From the NCBI GenBank assembly GCA_042095835.1, contig JBELML010000017.1, forward strand, positions 9,587 to 73,586: a stretch of DNA of 64,000 bases. Reading direction: 5' to 3'. The translations under genes and the position numbers were made by a program. Each line of letters begins with the position of its first letter. Positions within the stretch are counted from its first letter, which is position 1. This document shows positions 46,156-56,695 of the stretch, piece by piece. Source of the stretch: DATFKA01 sp042095835 (lineage in GTDB: Bacteria > Bacteroidota > Bacteroidia > Chitinophagales > Saprospiraceae). The notes beneath the pieces were generated by a model. That model was not told the DNA's origin and searched no databases. It was given only the letters and a program-made list of their open reading frames with translations.

Positions 46156-47877
46156 TTGAAAAAATATAACGTCAATAGTGTCCACTCCCATGTCCTCCCA
46201 AATCTTGAGGAATGGCCCGTTTATTTATTAAGTGAGGACCGTAAAACCTTTGTGCAATCCTTGATTTCTGAAACTCAAAAAGATATTGAGGAGCATCCGA
46301 TAGAAACGACTACCGATTACATCTCTCAGACGATGTACCTGGAACGTATTAGAATTAAAGAGGAGCCGTGGAAAGTCGATCCGCCTAAGGAAAAGCAATT
46401 CTGGAATAAGATCAATAAGCGTCTATTACGGTATTCGCTAGATCAACCTGCTGATATTGCCAAAGCCAATAATGCAGAGATTCTTCGACAGATCATACAG
46501 CGATATGCTGAGGAGGTAGTCGGTACTTTTCGGATATCTACCTTTCTATTTGCTAGGCGATTTTTGACCTTCTTTTTCAATCGTTTATTGCAAGCCAAAC
46601 AAAGAGGCTTCTTTAGACTAGGGGGCGCTAGAAAAAGACTTTACGAAAAATTAAAAGTAGAAGGCGAGATTGAAACAGCTAGGGCATTATTTAAAAAGGG
46701 AACAATCGTGGTCGTTCCTACCCATCATTCCAATTTAGACTCCATCATGGTCGGTTATGCTTTAGATGCTGTGATTGGACTACCCTCTTTTGCTTATGGA
46801 GCTGGATTGAATCTATACAACACTGGTTCTGCTGCCTATTTCATGAATCGGATCGGTGCTTATCGTGTAGATCGACGTAAAAAAAATCCCATTTATCTTC
46901 GAACGCTTAAGATTAATTCTCGCTTGATGATCGAGCGCGGCGTGAATAGCATATTTTTCCCCGGTGGCACCCGTTCTCGTTCTGGCAAATTAGAAGATAA
47001 ATTAAAGCTAGGACTGGTAAATACAGCCATTGAAGCGCAGCGTAATTTATTACTTCGCGGCGAAGACACCCAGGTTTATGTGGTCCCTATGATTTTGAGT
47101 TATCCTTTCGTTTTAGAAGGGCCTCAATTGATAGAACAGCATTTAAAAAGAAGCGGAAAGGAGCGCTATATTGCCAGAAGAGATAACTCGTACCGGCCCT
47201 TTAAGGTGCTTAAATTTATTTGGAAGATTTTAGCAGAGGGCAATGATATCACCGTTTCAATTGGACAACCTTTGGATGTGCTTGGGAATCCAGTCGATCA
47301 AAACGGGGTGAGTTATGACCAGTATGGAACACCGATTGCCATCAAGGATTATTTCACGATCAACGGTCAAATCAATAAAGACAAGCAAAGAGAGTCGGAA
47401 TATACCAGAGAACTCGGTAAGGCGATAGTTGATCGGTACCATAAGGATAATATAGTATTAACGAGTCACCTGATCGCCTACGCTGCTTTTAATTTACTCA
47501 AGATGGAAAACAGTAAATTAGATTTATATGGTATACTGAGATTACCTCCCGATGATTATGTCTTTGACACCGATAAACTCCATCGGATTACGGCCCAACT
47601 AGTGAAGCAACTACGACTCAAAGCAGAACAAGGAGAAGTGAAATTATCGGCCATTTTAAAAGAGGCTTCCATTGCTGATATCATTGAAGATGGTCTTTTA
47701 CACTTGGGTACTTTTCATGTAAAAAAGCCCCTGAAACGCAAGCGAAAAAAGGATATCATTAGTGAAAATTTCCACCTGCTCTATTTCTATCACAATAGAT
47801 TAGAGAATTATGGTTTACACAAAGTGGTTACTGCTAAGAAGATGAAGGAAGAAGAAGCAATAGAGATATTGGAATAA
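46156..47877 (+). CDS. PlsB/PlsC-type 1-acylglycerol-phosphate acyltransferase-like protein
   Basis: A 573-residue protein from TTG 46156. The glycerol-phosphate acyltransferase domain is clear: HHSNLDSIMVG (catalytic HxxxxD), FFPGGTRSRSGKLEDKLKLG (acceptor-binding motif) and VVPMILSYPFV. It is far longer than PlsC and more like PlsB, with an N-terminal extension and a C-terminal half that may bind the membrane or ACP. It should transfer an acyl chain in phospholipid synthesis. Probably co-transcribed with engB. Confidence 0.86.
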   Translation: MKKYNVNSVHSHVLPNLEEWPVYLLSEDRKTFVQSLISETQKDIEEHPIETTTDYISQTMYLERIRIKEEPWKVDPPKEKQFWNKINKRLLRYSLDQPADIAKANNAEILRQIIQRYAEEVVGTFRISTFLFARRFLTFFFNRLLQAKQRGFFRLGGARKRLYEKLKVEGEIETARALFKKGTIVVVPTHHSNLDSIMVGYALDAVIGLPSFAYGAGLNLYNTGSAAYFMNRIGAYRVDRRKKNPIYLRTLKINSRLMIERGVNSIFFPGGTRSRSGKLEDKLKLGLVNTAIEAQRNLLLRGEDTQVYVVPMILSYPFVLEGPQLIEQHLKRSGKERYIARRDNSYRPFKVLKFIWKILAEGNDITVSIGQPLDVLGNPVDQNGVSYDQYGTPIAIKDYFTINGQINKDKQRESEYTRELGKAIVDRYHKDNIVLTSHLIAYAAFNLLKMENSKLDLYGILRLPPDDYVFDTDKLHRITAQLVKQLRLKAEQGEVKLSAILKEASIADIIEDGLLHLGTFHVKKPLKRKRKKDIISENFHLLYFYHNRLENYGLHKVVTAKKMKEEEAIEILE

Positions 47878-47880
47878 AAA

Positions 47881-47980
47881 AGGTTGAAAAGGAGGGCAAC
47901 AAATTTCTGCGCGAAATTTTAAGGTACATCATCATTCTCTACACCCCTTCACATAGTTGCCCTCTAGCAATTCAACTTTT
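47881..47980. repeat. Inverted repeat of about 100 bp with nested hairpin
   Basis: Outer arms AGGTTGAA ... GGAGGGCAAC and GTTGCCCTC ... TTCAACTTTT pair imperfectly over about 20 bases. Inside is a perfect small hairpin AAATTTC-TGCGC-GAAATTT. It starts three bases after the acyltransferase stop. It could be a terminator or a small MITE-like element; no target duplication is clear. Confidence 0.5.
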
Positions 47981-48132
47981 GAGATTGCCCACTGATTTGG
48001 ACGACCTCGTTTCTTCTCGGTTTAGAAAGAATATTTATATTTTTTTGCTCAAGTTGGAGATTCGGGCTGATATTTTGCTCGAATCACTATATTCGACCTC
48101 TCATTTAACTAATCTACAAGCATCGTACCAAA

Positions 48133-48359
48133 ATGTCAAAATCAAGTAAGTTTATCTTATTTTTTTCATGATATTTTTAGTTTCCTGTAGAAACACGCCT
48201 ATTCCACCTGATTATCTCATCCCAAAAAGCACTATTGCTGATACAGCAATGGTTGTATCAGCACATCCTATTTTTTCTGAAATTGGACTTGACATACTGC
48301 AACAGGGAGGCGATGCGGTCGATGCAGCTAGGGTGTTGGGTCGTAAATGGTTTTATTGA
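48133..48359 (+). pseudogene. Gamma-glutamyltransferase remnant (N-terminus only)
   Basis: The only recognisable part is MVVSAHPIFSEIGLDILQQ followed by GGDAVDAA, the first conserved block of gamma-glutamyltransferase (GGT). The ATG at 48133 starts a lipoprotein-like signal (MSKSSKFILFFS) that is shifted out of frame within the seven-T run near 48160; the second ATG (48168) picks up the lipobox segment LVSC. After residue GGDAVDAA the homology stops abruptly at about 48330 and the frame ends ten codons later, next to the convergent acyl-CoA dehydrogenase. It is therefore both frameshifted and truncated, lacking the catalytic threonine domain. A dead gene. Confidence 0.78.
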
Positions 48360-50671
48360 TTAAGGGCAATAGGAGCAGCAATTAGGGCATCTGGAATACC
48401 AAAGGACTCTACCAATGCAATTGCATCTGGCCGAAGGTCTTGGCAGAGCTGGTCAACAGTTCTGCGAATGGCCTTACTCTTTACCGCTGCGATATACCCT
48501 TGCTCAAGATACCAGGCTGCATGCTGTTCAATTGTAGAGAGTGCATACAAAGACCTCAATTGGGCAATAGCAGATTTCAGTGGCCCCGCTGCTAGTGTAG
48601 CCTCTTTTTTCATAAAAGCATCCAGCACATATTCTTCAACAAAGGCTTCTGCCAAAGCTATTAGGTGGGTTTGGCATAATAAGCCGGCCTCGTAGGAGGA
48701 TTTCCCTTGCTTGATCAAACCTCGCAGGCGGCTAGCCAGAGAAGTTAGCAGCCGTTCTTTCCGATATTCAAAAGCCTGCTGCTGAAAATTATTTCCCAGC
48801 AAATGTGCTGCATCTGTATTTCTAATAATCAAGGCATTTTGTTCATTTACGGCTGTTGAAATGCGTTTACCAATCATTCTCAAAACAGCCATATTCCCTT
48901 CTTCATGAAAGGATTTTTTGAAATCAGATAACACTCCTTTGGCTACCAATTGTAGCAAAACCGTATTATCACCCTCGAAAGTGGTAAAGATATCGGTATC
49001 CCCTTTTAAGGCAGCAATTTGATTCTCAGCAAGATAGCCTTTACCTCCGCAAGCTTCTCTACACTCTTGCAGGGTATGTGTAGTATACCAAGTAGCATAG
49101 GATTTCAATCCTGCGGCTAGGGTTTCAATTTCCCGTATATCCTGATGCTCTTTATTTACAAAAAGATCCAATAAGTCATCAAGCGCAAAATTTAGCGCAT
49201 AGGCTTTTGCTAAAAGTGGCATTAATCGCCGCTGATGGCTAGGATAATCAAGGATGGGCGTTTCAGGATGATTGGGGCCAGGGGCAAATTGCCTACGCCT
49301 AGCCGCATAACGAATCGCAATCGCCAATCCTTTTTTAGTAGCACTTAAGCCAGCACGTGGTACACATACTCTTCCACCAACCAAAGTACCCAGCATCATA
49401 AAAAAGCGCTTGGATGGATTCTCAATCGGGCTTTGATAAGTATCCTCTTCTATTTTACCAAAACGATCCAAAAGGTTTTCGGCGGGAATAGTCACTTGAT
49501 CAAACCATATTCGACCATTATCTACACCATTAAGGCCAAGTTTATACCCATTATCCTCAATTTTTATACCTGGAAATACTTTTCCTTCCTCATCTCTTAA
49601 TGGAACTACAAAAGCGTGGACACCATGACTCTCTTCGCCTACAATCAATTGAGCAAACACAGCAGCTAAGCGGCCATGTAGCGCATTTCCAATGTACTCC
49701 TTACCTGCACCATGATGGGGCGTATTGATCGTAAAAGTTTTGGTGCTAGGATCATAAATAGCCGTGGTTTCCAAACCTCTAACATTGGAGCCGTGGCCCG
49801 TCTCTGTCATAGCAAAACATCCAGGTATTGATAAATCGCCAACCCCTTTCAGGTACTGCTGGTGATGCTTTTCTGTTCCTAAAGCGGCGACGGCACCGCC
49901 CCATAATCCAAATTGGACGCCAAATTTTACGGTCAAGCTTAAATCGTGATAGCCTAGCATTTCAAAAGCGCTGGCATAACTGGCCATATCATCTTTTCCT
50001 CCATAAGCTTCTGGAAAAGCAAGTGCGCCTAAACCTTGTTTGGACAATAAATGAAGCCAGGACAATACTTTGGTTCGATAGTCCTCTTTGAGTGGAATGG
50101 TTTCTAAGCCAAAGACCGGGTCCGACATCAATTGGCGCATCTTATTTTTGATCTCGCCATTACTTCCATCTAACAAATCTTTCATCTCCTCAATATTAAA
50201 GGAGGCGGTTTCTTTTTCTTGTTCTGTGCTTATTTGACCAGGCAGATCGAAGAGACTTTGATAGGTGGCTCGATTAACTTTTTGTAGTTTCCCTTCAAGT
50301 GACTTTAGTTCCTCCAGGACATCGCTAGACAACCAGGTTAAGTCTCTATCTTTATGTTGGATTTTAACGAGTGCAATCCCTAAATCAATCAGACTGGGCT
50401 CATTATAAATGGGCAGTTCTTTTGCGGCCTCTTTGCAATGGATTTCCCACATTTTAAATAAATCGCGATTAGGAGGACGTCTGGGGTTGGTCCACATCCT
50501 CAGCTGCTGTTTTTCAAAGTCACTTAAAAAAGGTAATTCAAATGCACGATCTCTGAGTACAGCTACCTCTGATGGACTCAACACTCTATCAGACCAAGCA
50601 GCGTATAGAATCGGAATAAACAAACGAATACCGGCAGAAAAAGGCAATTTATATTTGGGATTCGTACTCAT
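48353..50671 (-). CDS. Large acyl-CoA dehydrogenase/oxidase-like flavoenzyme
   Basis: A 772-residue protein with an ACAD/ACOX core (CFAMTETGHGSNVRGLETTA; IKIEDNGYKLGLNGVDNGRIWF; CREACGGKGYLAENQIAALKG; TTFEGDNTVLLQLVAKGVL) and long N- and C-terminal extensions. The CGGKGY and FEGDNT motifs are those of acyl-CoA oxidases, so it may pass electrons to oxygen or to a separate partner. Role: oxidation of long or unusual acyl-CoAs. Its 3' end overlaps the GGT remnant. Photolyase gene lies 63 bases past the start on the same strand. Confidence 0.88.
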   Translation of the reverse strand: MSTNPKYKLPFSAGIRLFIPILYAAWSDRVLSPSEVAVLRDRAFELPFLSDFEKQQLRMWTNPRRPPNRDLFKMWEIHCKEAAKELPIYNEPSLIDLGIALVKIQHKDRDLTWLSSDVLEELKSLEGKLQKVNRATYQSLFDLPGQISTEQEKETASFNIEEMKDLLDGSNGEIKNKMRQLMSDPVFGLETIPLKEDYRTKVLSWLHLLSKQGLGALAFPEAYGGKDDMASYASAFEMLGYHDLSLTVKFGVQFGLWGGAVAALGTEKHHQQYLKGVGDLSIPGCFAMTETGHGSNVRGLETTAIYDPSTKTFTINTPHHGAGKEYIGNALHGRLAAVFAQLIVGEESHGVHAFVVPLRDEEGKVFPGIKIEDNGYKLGLNGVDNGRIWFDQVTIPAENLLDRFGKIEEDTYQSPIENPSKRFFMMLGTLVGGRVCVPRAGLSATKKGLAIAIRYAARRRQFAPGPNHPETPILDYPSHQRRLMPLLAKAYALNFALDDLLDLFVNKEHQDIREIETLAAGLKSYATWYTTHTLQECREACGGKGYLAENQIAALKGDTDIFTTFEGDNTVLLQLVAKGVLSDFKKSFHEEGNMAVLRMIGKRISTAVNEQNALIIRNTDAAHLLGNNFQQQAFEYRKERLLTSLASRLRGLIKQGKSSYEAGLLCQTHLIALAEAFVEEYVLDAFMKKEATLAAGPLKSAIAQLRSLYALSTIEQHAAWYLEQGYIAAVKSKAIRRTVDQLCQDLRPDAIALVESFGIPDALIAAPIALNQ

Positions 50672-50733
50672 AGTTGATTGATTGTTTTAAATATTAACAG
50701 TCTAAGTTGCTTTTTGGTTAGTGGAGAAAGGCA

Positions 50734-52281
50734 TTAAAGTTCCTCGACATGTTTTTTGTAATAATCAGCCTGTTTTAAAATGACTGCTTGATCTTCTGGA
50801 GACATTTTTCCCCATACTCGATACATCATGCCTACCCTAGGGTTTTTTCCTAATTTATCTTGGTGCCGGTCATAGAAATCCCAATAGAGGCTGTTAAACG
50901 GACAAGCATTCTGGCCAGTTTTAGCTTTTCTATCGTACTTACAATTGCTACAATAATCCCCCATCTTATGTATATAGTTAGCACTGGAAATATAAGGTTT
51001 AGTTCCCACAATTCCGCCATCAGCATATTGACTCATACCTCTTGTATTGGTGATTTCTACCCATTCGATAGCATCCATATAAATCCCTAAATACCAGTCA
51101 TCTACTTCATCTGGATGAACGCCTAATAAAAGAGCAAAATTACCAGTTACCATTAATCTCTGAATATGATGAGCATAGGCCGTGTCTAAGGATTGTGTAA
51201 TACTGTGAGCAAGACAACGCATATGAGTCTTTCCTGTCCAAAACCAACTAGGAAGTTTAGCCTGGTGATCAAAGTAGTTCAATGCAGCAAAAGCTGGCAT
51301 TTTAGCCCAATAAATACCTCTCATATATTCTCTCCACCCGATAATCTGTCGAACAAAACCCTCTACTTGGGCAAGGTCAATTTCATCCTGGTGATTTTCC
51401 CAATAAGCCACCGTTTGTTGAACAACCTCCAATGGACTGATCAACTTTATATTCAATAAAAAGGATAACCGGGAGTGGAATAATAAATCGTGGTGAATCG
51501 TCATGGCATCTTGGTATCTTCCAAAGTGCTTAAGACAATGCTCAAGAAAATGTTTCAACTGCAACAAACCTTCTGATCTCGTCACTGGCCAGTCGAATTG
51601 CGTAGCCTGAATATTACCAATAGTTGTTACCCCTTGCGATTCTAATAAGGCTACAATGTCGCTAGTATCTCTTTGAAAGGTTTTCTTTTCAGGAATATCA
51701 AAACCCTTAGGAATTTTTTTTCGATTTTCAGCGTCGTAGTTCCACCGTCCAGTTAGCGGTATTTTTCCATCCGCTTCCATCAAGACATTATACTGTTTAC
51801 GGATTTGTCGGTAAAAAGTCTCCATTAGGAATTGCTTCTTCCCAGCAAAAAGATCTGCTACAGTATTTCGTTGGCTCATAAAGTGCTCTGTATCGTAAGC
51901 GTGTACCTCTATCGGCAATGCTGCTTTTAGTCTGGTGAGCTCTTGATCTAAACGATATTCATCAGGCAAGAGATATTCAAATTTTGTAAAACCGTGAGAT
52001 TTAACAAGGCTTGAAATGTTTTTACTAATACTCTGCTGATTCCGCTTATCATCTAAACTAAGGTATATTACCCGATGTCCTTGCTTTTCTAAAATTTCTT
52101 TAAAGGCTCTCATTGCTAGGAAAAAACCCACAATTTTCTGGACATGGTGCTTTACATAATCTGTCTCCGACCTCATCTCCATAATAAGATAAGTAAGCTC
52201 CTCATTGGCTTTATCAAACCAACTATGCTGCTCATTTAATTGGTCACCAAGTATTAAGCGGAGCGTTTTTTGCTGCTTCAT
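50734..52281 (-). CDS. FeS-type (6-4) photolyase/cryptochrome-related protein (PhrB-like)
   Basis: A 515-residue protein from ATG 52281 (MKQQKTLRLILGDQLN), preferred to 52335 because this is the usual family start. It belongs to the FeS bacterial cryptochrome/photolyase group: four cysteines for the 4Fe-4S cluster are visible, one in HMRCLAHSI and three in DYCSNCKYDRKAKTGQNACPFN. FAD-domain motifs include MVTGNFALLLGVHPDEVDDWYLG and WVEITNTRGMSQYADGG. It repairs (6-4) photoproducts or senses blue light. The roughly 520 bases upstream to the symporter gene hold only a possible weak hairpin (52602-52640) and no gene. Confidence 0.92.
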   Translation of the reverse strand: MKQQKTLRLILGDQLNEQHSWFDKANEELTYLIMEMRSETDYVKHHVQKIVGFFLAMRAFKEILEKQGHRVIYLSLDDKRNQQSISKNISSLVKSHGFTKFEYLLPDEYRLDQELTRLKAALPIEVHAYDTEHFMSQRNTVADLFAGKKQFLMETFYRQIRKQYNVLMEADGKIPLTGRWNYDAENRKKIPKGFDIPEKKTFQRDTSDIVALLESQGVTTIGNIQATQFDWPVTRSEGLLQLKHFLEHCLKHFGRYQDAMTIHHDLLFHSRLSFLLNIKLISPLEVVQQTVAYWENHQDEIDLAQVEGFVRQIIGWREYMRGIYWAKMPAFAALNYFDHQAKLPSWFWTGKTHMRCLAHSITQSLDTAYAHHIQRLMVTGNFALLLGVHPDEVDDWYLGIYMDAIEWVEITNTRGMSQYADGGIVGTKPYISSANYIHKMGDYCSNCKYDRKAKTGQNACPFNSLYWDFYDRHQDKLGKNPRVGMMYRVWGKMSPEDQAVILKQADYYKKHVEEL

Positions 52282-52800
52282 TGTCCTTCCTATTTTTAAG
52301 ATGAGTGCAGTATTTACCTTAGGGTATAACCCCAATTACAGCAGGCTGTTCACCTTTATTAGAAGAAGAAATGAATACAAAATATAAACTCAAAAAGCAG
52401 GTTGGCAACCAAATTATTAACCTATATTAAAATTTTATGGAGAATTTTATGACAATTATGCAAAAAGGCTTAATATTGTCTTAGTAATTTAAGATTACCT
52501 TAACAGAAGATGGTGATTGATCAGTGGCGGTAGAAAGATTAGAGTTGAGGTAATTAGCAAGTTTTAGATCCTTCATAATAACAGTCGGGTGATTTCTTAG
52601 AAGAGCGGGGTCCATTTGGGCTCGCGCTCTGTTTTATTTAGGCCCTTCCTTTTCCGTAAGACTTAGTCATGTGGTCATCCTACTTAAGGGGGTATTTATT
52701 CTTTCCTTTTATTATTTCAGAATTCATACAATAAGATTTGGATAATCTGGAAAAGAACCGTTTTTTGTGGGGTATTAATGTATGAAACTTAAGCAAACAG

Positions 52801-54510
52801 ATGAACATTAGTTTAGACACGATCGACCTCCTGGTCATCCTAGCTTACTTTGTGGGTATTATTGTATATGGTATTACACAAGCTAAAAGTGGCAGTTCCG
52901 AAGAGTACTTTTTAGGTGGTCGAAGTCTAACTTGGCCGGTAGTGGGTATCTCTCTTTTTGCAGCCAACATTTCCAGTTCTACACTTATCGGACTTGCGGG
53001 TTCGGCCTATTTACTGGATATGACGGTTTACAACTATGAGTGGTACGCAGTACTGGTCTTGGTGTTCTTTGCAATTTTCTTCCTTCCCTTTTATCTCAGG
53101 TCTGGTGTTTATACAATGCCAGAATTTCTGGAGAAAAGATATGATTCCAGATCAAGGTATTATTTTTCCTTTATAACAGTAGTTGGTAACGTTTTAATTG
53201 ATACCGCAGCATCTCTTTATGTAGGGACACTGGTATTAGGTCTTATTTTTCCTACACTTCCGCCTTGGGTCATTATTGTGGTTTTAGCAGCTTCTGCCGC
53301 CGCATATACCATTCCTGGTGGTTTAAATTCAGTGGTGAAGACTGAAGTAATACAAGCGATTGTCTTGATTTTTGGATCAATGATTCTAACTTATTATGGT
53401 TTGGTAAAAGTAGGTGGATGGTCTGCTATGGTTGATCAATTGAATGAGCTGAATGCTTCAGGCGTCATTAATAAAAATGCGGAAGAAGCCCTAAGTATAG
53501 TGAGAGATAATGAAGGGGATTGGTGGCGTCAATACGACAGTCCCATTGTACCTTGGTGGGGGCTCCTGACGGGAGTTCCATTATTAGGATTCTATTTCTG
53601 GGCCAACAACCAGTTTATGGTACAGCGAATCCTGAGTTCTAAAAGTTTAAATCACGGCCGTTGGGGTGCCTTATTTGCAGGACTATTGAAATTACCTGTA
53701 ATTCTTATCATGGTTATTCCAGGAACCTTGGCGTTTTTACTTTATAGACAAAACGAATATTCCTATAAAGTTCCTGTATCTGAAGCCAACCCAGATGGTA
53801 TATGTGAGAATCTATTGAACTGTACAGATTTAACCTATCTGACGCTTTTATTTGATCTACTACCCGTTGGACTTTTAGGTTTAGTTGTAGCCGGATTATT
53901 GGCCGCTATGATGAGTTCGATCTCTGCAACGTTCAACTCTGCTTCTACGCTGATCACTATGGATTTTGTCAATAAAATCAGGCCCAATATGACGAGCAAG
54001 CAGCTCGTTAGATCGGGCCAAATTTCTACCTTAGTTTTGGTAGTGTTGGCATCTCTATGGGCACCGATGATTGGAAGATATGGTGATTTATTCCGCTACC
54101 TCCAGGACATTTTAGGATATATAGCTCCTCCCGTTGTTTCCGTTTTCGTTGTAGGTCTATTTTGGAAAAGAGCAACTGGTACCGCTAGTATAATAAGTCT
54201 CCTAGTTGGCTTAATCATGTCAGGTGTCTGGGTGATAGGAGGATTATTTGAATTAGATATCTGGTTTTTCCAGATGCACTTCCTATTGCGTACGACTGTA
54301 TTATTCTTGATTTGTTTGGTTACCCTAATTACCACTAGTTTAATCACTGCACCACCTCCAGCAGACAAAATAGAAAGTATGGTTTGGACGCCAAAATTAA
54401 TTGCCGAAGAAACCGAAGAGCTCAAAGACCTCCCTTGGTATTTGAATTATAGATATCTATCTGTCATTCTACTAGTGATTACTACTTTCGTAGTATGGTA
54501 TTTCTGGTAG
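52801..54510 (+). CDS. Sodium:solute symporter (SSS/SGLT family)
   Basis: A 569-residue polytopic transporter with about 14 hydrophobic segments. SSS signatures are GSSEEYFLGGRSLTWPVVGISLFAANIS-type helix 1 (split in text here), QAIVLIFGSMI, and FNSASTLITMDFV with the sodium-site serines. Most like sugar/galactose or myo-inositol symporters, but the substrate is not certain. Single gene followed by a terminator. Confidence 0.93.
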   Translation: MNISLDTIDLLVILAYFVGIIVYGITQAKSGSSEEYFLGGRSLTWPVVGISLFAANISSSTLIGLAGSAYLLDMTVYNYEWYAVLVLVFFAIFFLPFYLRSGVYTMPEFLEKRYDSRSRYYFSFITVVGNVLIDTAASLYVGTLVLGLIFPTLPPWVIIVVLAASAAAYTIPGGLNSVVKTEVIQAIVLIFGSMILTYYGLVKVGGWSAMVDQLNELNASGVINKNAEEALSIVRDNEGDWWRQYDSPIVPWWGLLTGVPLLGFYFWANNQFMVQRILSSKSLNHGRWGALFAGLLKLPVILIMVIPGTLAFLLYRQNEYSYKVPVSEANPDGICENLLNCTDLTYLTLLFDLLPVGLLGLVVAGLLAAMMSSISATFNSASTLITMDFVNKIRPNMTSKQLVRSGQISTLVLVVLASLWAPMIGRYGDLFRYLQDILGYIAPPVVSVFVVGLFWKRATGTASIISLLVGLIMSGVWVIGGLFELDIWFFQMHFLLRTTVLFLICLVTLITTSLITAPPPADKIESMVWTPKLIAEETEELKDLPWYLNYRYLSVILLVITTFVVWYFW

Positions 54511-54530
54511 TTGATTACAAAACATAATTT

Positions 54531-54570
54531 AAAGCCTCTATTTCAAGTTGAGATAGAGGCTTTCTATTTT
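54531..54570 (+). terminator. Rho-independent terminator
   Basis: Stem AAAGCCTCTAT / ATAGAGGCTTT with about 11-base loop, followed by a T-rich stretch (ctatttttt), after the symporter gene. Confidence 0.88.
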
Positions 54571-54599
54571 TTAATATTATCTTAGCCCAAAAAGGAACC

Positions 54600-55253
54600 G
54601 TGATAGAAGTTCGTGATGTACACAAATCTTATGGCCAGCTGGAAGTGCTGAAAGGCGTAGATTTAGAAATCAAAAAAGGAGAGATCGTAAGTATTGTTGG
54701 CAGATCGGGTGCCGGCAAGAGTACCTTGCTACACATCATGGGCACTCTAGATGGTCCAGATAGTGGTAAACTGACCATTAATGGGGAGAAAATTGAGGCT
54801 ATTCAGGGCAAAAAATTAGCCAAGTTTAGAAATGCCAACATTGGTTTTGTCTTTCAATTCCACCATCTTTTACCAGAATTTTCTGCTGTGGAGAATGTTT
54901 GTATTCCAGGCTTCATCAAAGGTTCCAAAGAGCCTGAAGTCAAAAAAAGAGCAAAAGAACTCCTTGATTATCTTGGTCTAGGAGATCGCCTAGAGCATAA
55001 GCCTACTCAATTATCAGGTGGAGAGCAGCAACGCGTTGCTATGGCCAGAGCACTGATCAATAATCCTGCAGTGATATTAGCTGACGAGCCGACTGGAAAC
55101 CTAGATTCTACCACTTCGCAGGAAATGCATAAACTGCTTTTCAAATTAAGAGAAGATTTTGAACAAACCTTTGTTATTGTAACACACAACGAAGAACTAG
55201 CCAGTATGAGCGACCGAACCCTACATATGGTCGATGGTAAATTCGAGAACTAG
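54600..55253 (+). CDS. lolD: Lipoprotein-release ABC transporter ATP-binding subunit (LolD)
   Basis: A 217-residue ATPase from GTG 54600. Walker A is GRSGAGKST, the signature [15 protein letters not shown], Walker [14 protein letters not shown] and the H-loop VTHN. The MxxLDxPxSG insert and [14 protein letters not shown] are typical of LolD/MacB-type ATPases. It would power lipoprotein release from the inner membrane with LolC/E, which are not in the window. It is 11 bases upstream of the DUF389 gene, a likely operon. Confidence 0.88.
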   Translation: MIEVRDVHKSYGQLEVLKGVDLEIKKGEIVSIVGRSGAGKSTLLHIMGTLDGPDSGKLTINGEKIEAIQGKKLAKFRNANIGFVFQFHHLLPEFSAVENVCIPGFIKGSKEPEVKKRAKELLDYLGLGDRLEHKPTQLSGGEQQRVAMARALINNPAVILADEPTGNLDSTTSQEMHKLLFKLREDFEQTFVIVTHNEELASMSDRTLHMVDGKFEN

Positions 55254-55264
55254 CACGCAGTTGA

Positions 55265-56695
55265 ATGGAAAATACGCAACAGCCCATCAAGCAGAAGAAA
55301 AGCCTCCGAGAAATCAGTATCATTTGGATGAAAGCCATCCGTGATTGGTTCCGAGATTTGACTCAATTAGAAGAAGGCGCAGATAAAGAAGGGACCGTCA
55401 TTGCCATTAAAAACAATAAGAAGATGCGCGGAGCCAATGCTTGGCTCCTGATTTGTTCTATTATGATTGCCTCTCTTGGCTTGGACCTTAACTCTGGGGC
55501 TGTTATCATTGGAGCGATGTTAATCTCCCCTTTAATGTCTCCAATTCTAGGGATTGGTTTAGCGGTTGCTACCAATGATCGAGAAGCTTTAGGCGTTTCT
55601 TTACAGCATTACTTATTAGCTATCTGTATTGCTTTAGTTACCTCTATCCTCTACTTCTGGATTACTCCTTTTGGAGCAATGACTCCCCAGATCGAAGCCA
55701 GAACGGAACCGAATCTCTTAGACAGTTTTGTAGCAATTTTTGGTGGACTTGCGGGTATTATTTCTACCTCGCGCAAAGAAAAAGGGAGTGCTATTCCAGG
55801 TGTAGCTATTGCTACGGCCTTGATGCCTCCCCTCTGTGTCACAGGTTTTGGAATCGCCAATCAAGATTGGACGGTAGCGATTAATTCTTTTTACCTCTTC
55901 TTTCTCAACTCCTTTTTCATTGCCTTGACCGCTTTTGTTATCATCCGCTTTCTCAATTTTGAGATGCATACTTATGAAGATAAAAAAGAAGCCATACGTA
56001 CCAGATCTGTTTTAGTACTATTTAGCCTCATTCTGGTATTACCCAGTATTTATATCCTTTATAATGTCTATCAAAAAAGGCAGCTGGAAGAAAGTATTGA
56101 GACCTTCATCGCAGATTATATCAACCGCGATCCTACGAATCGCAAATGTATCGACCACACTTTTCTACCTGGAGATAGTACTAGTCAATTGATTGTCGAA
56201 GTTTTCGGTGCTGATATTCCGGCAGATACCATAGCCTTTTACAACAACGTCCTCGAAGATATGGGCGTAAAAAATACCGTCTTACGTGTTATCCAAGAGT
56301 CTGACTTGGACTTGGAAAAAGTGCGTAATATGGACTCCAAACTCAATGACCTAAATGTAGTAGTAGATCAATTAGAAGCTGTTGAAAAAGAGAAAAATGA
56401 ACAGCAGGCTATGATAGAAGGGCTTGTACAAAAAATTGATAGCCTCTCTTATGATAATGTACCTTTCGAGGAAATCCAATCTGAAGCACAAGCTTTATTT
56501 CCAGATCTTCAGAAAATTGCTTTTGGGACCGTACAGCAATCTGATTTTGATAATAAACCAGACATCTATCCGGTTTGGTTAGTTGATTGGAAAAGAGGAA
56601 AAAAAACCTGGCAAATCAATCAAGAAGAGAAAAAATTGGAAGAATTTCTTAAAATTAGAGCAAAATTGGATACCGTCATACTGCTTCGGTATTAG
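55265..56695 (+). CDS. DUF389 (TIGR00341-type) membrane protein
   Basis: A 476-residue membrane protein with the DUF389 core: NAWLLICSIMIASLGLDLNS, VIIGAMLISPLMSPILGIG, and GVAIATALMPPLCVTGFG. The C-terminal third is a soluble coiled-coil region (ESDLDLEKVRNMDSKLNDL). Family function unknown; proposed transporters or channels. Follows lolD by 11 bases and overlaps the end of the convergent CHAT gene by 4 bases. Confidence 0.9.
   Translation: MENTQQPIKQKKSLREISIIWMKAIRDWFRDLTQLEEGADKEGTVIAIKNNKKMRGANAWLLICSIMIASLGLDLNSGAVIIGAMLISPLMSPILGIGLAVATNDREALGVSLQHYLLAICIALVTSILYFWITPFGAMTPQIEARTEPNLLDSFVAIFGGLAGIISTSRKEKGSAIPGVAIATALMPPLCVTGFGIANQDWTVAINSFYLFFLNSFFIALTAFVIIRFLNFEMHTYEDKKEAIRTRSVLVLFSLILVLPSIYILYNVYQKRQLEESIETFIADYINRDPTNRKCIDHTFLPGDSTSQLIVEVFGADIPADTIAFYNNVLEDMGVKNTVLRVIQESDLDLEKVRNMDSKLNDLNVVVDQLEAVEKEKNEQQAMIEGLVQKIDSLSYDNVPFEEIQSEAQALFPDLQKIAFGTVQQSDFDNKPDIYPVWLVDWKRGKKTWQINQEEKKLEEFLKIRAKLDTVILLRY

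Noticed and set aside
52282..52800. A gene in the photolyase-symporter gap
   Set aside because: No frame longer than about 60 codons with protein-like sequence; only a weak AGAGCG/CGCTCT hairpin.
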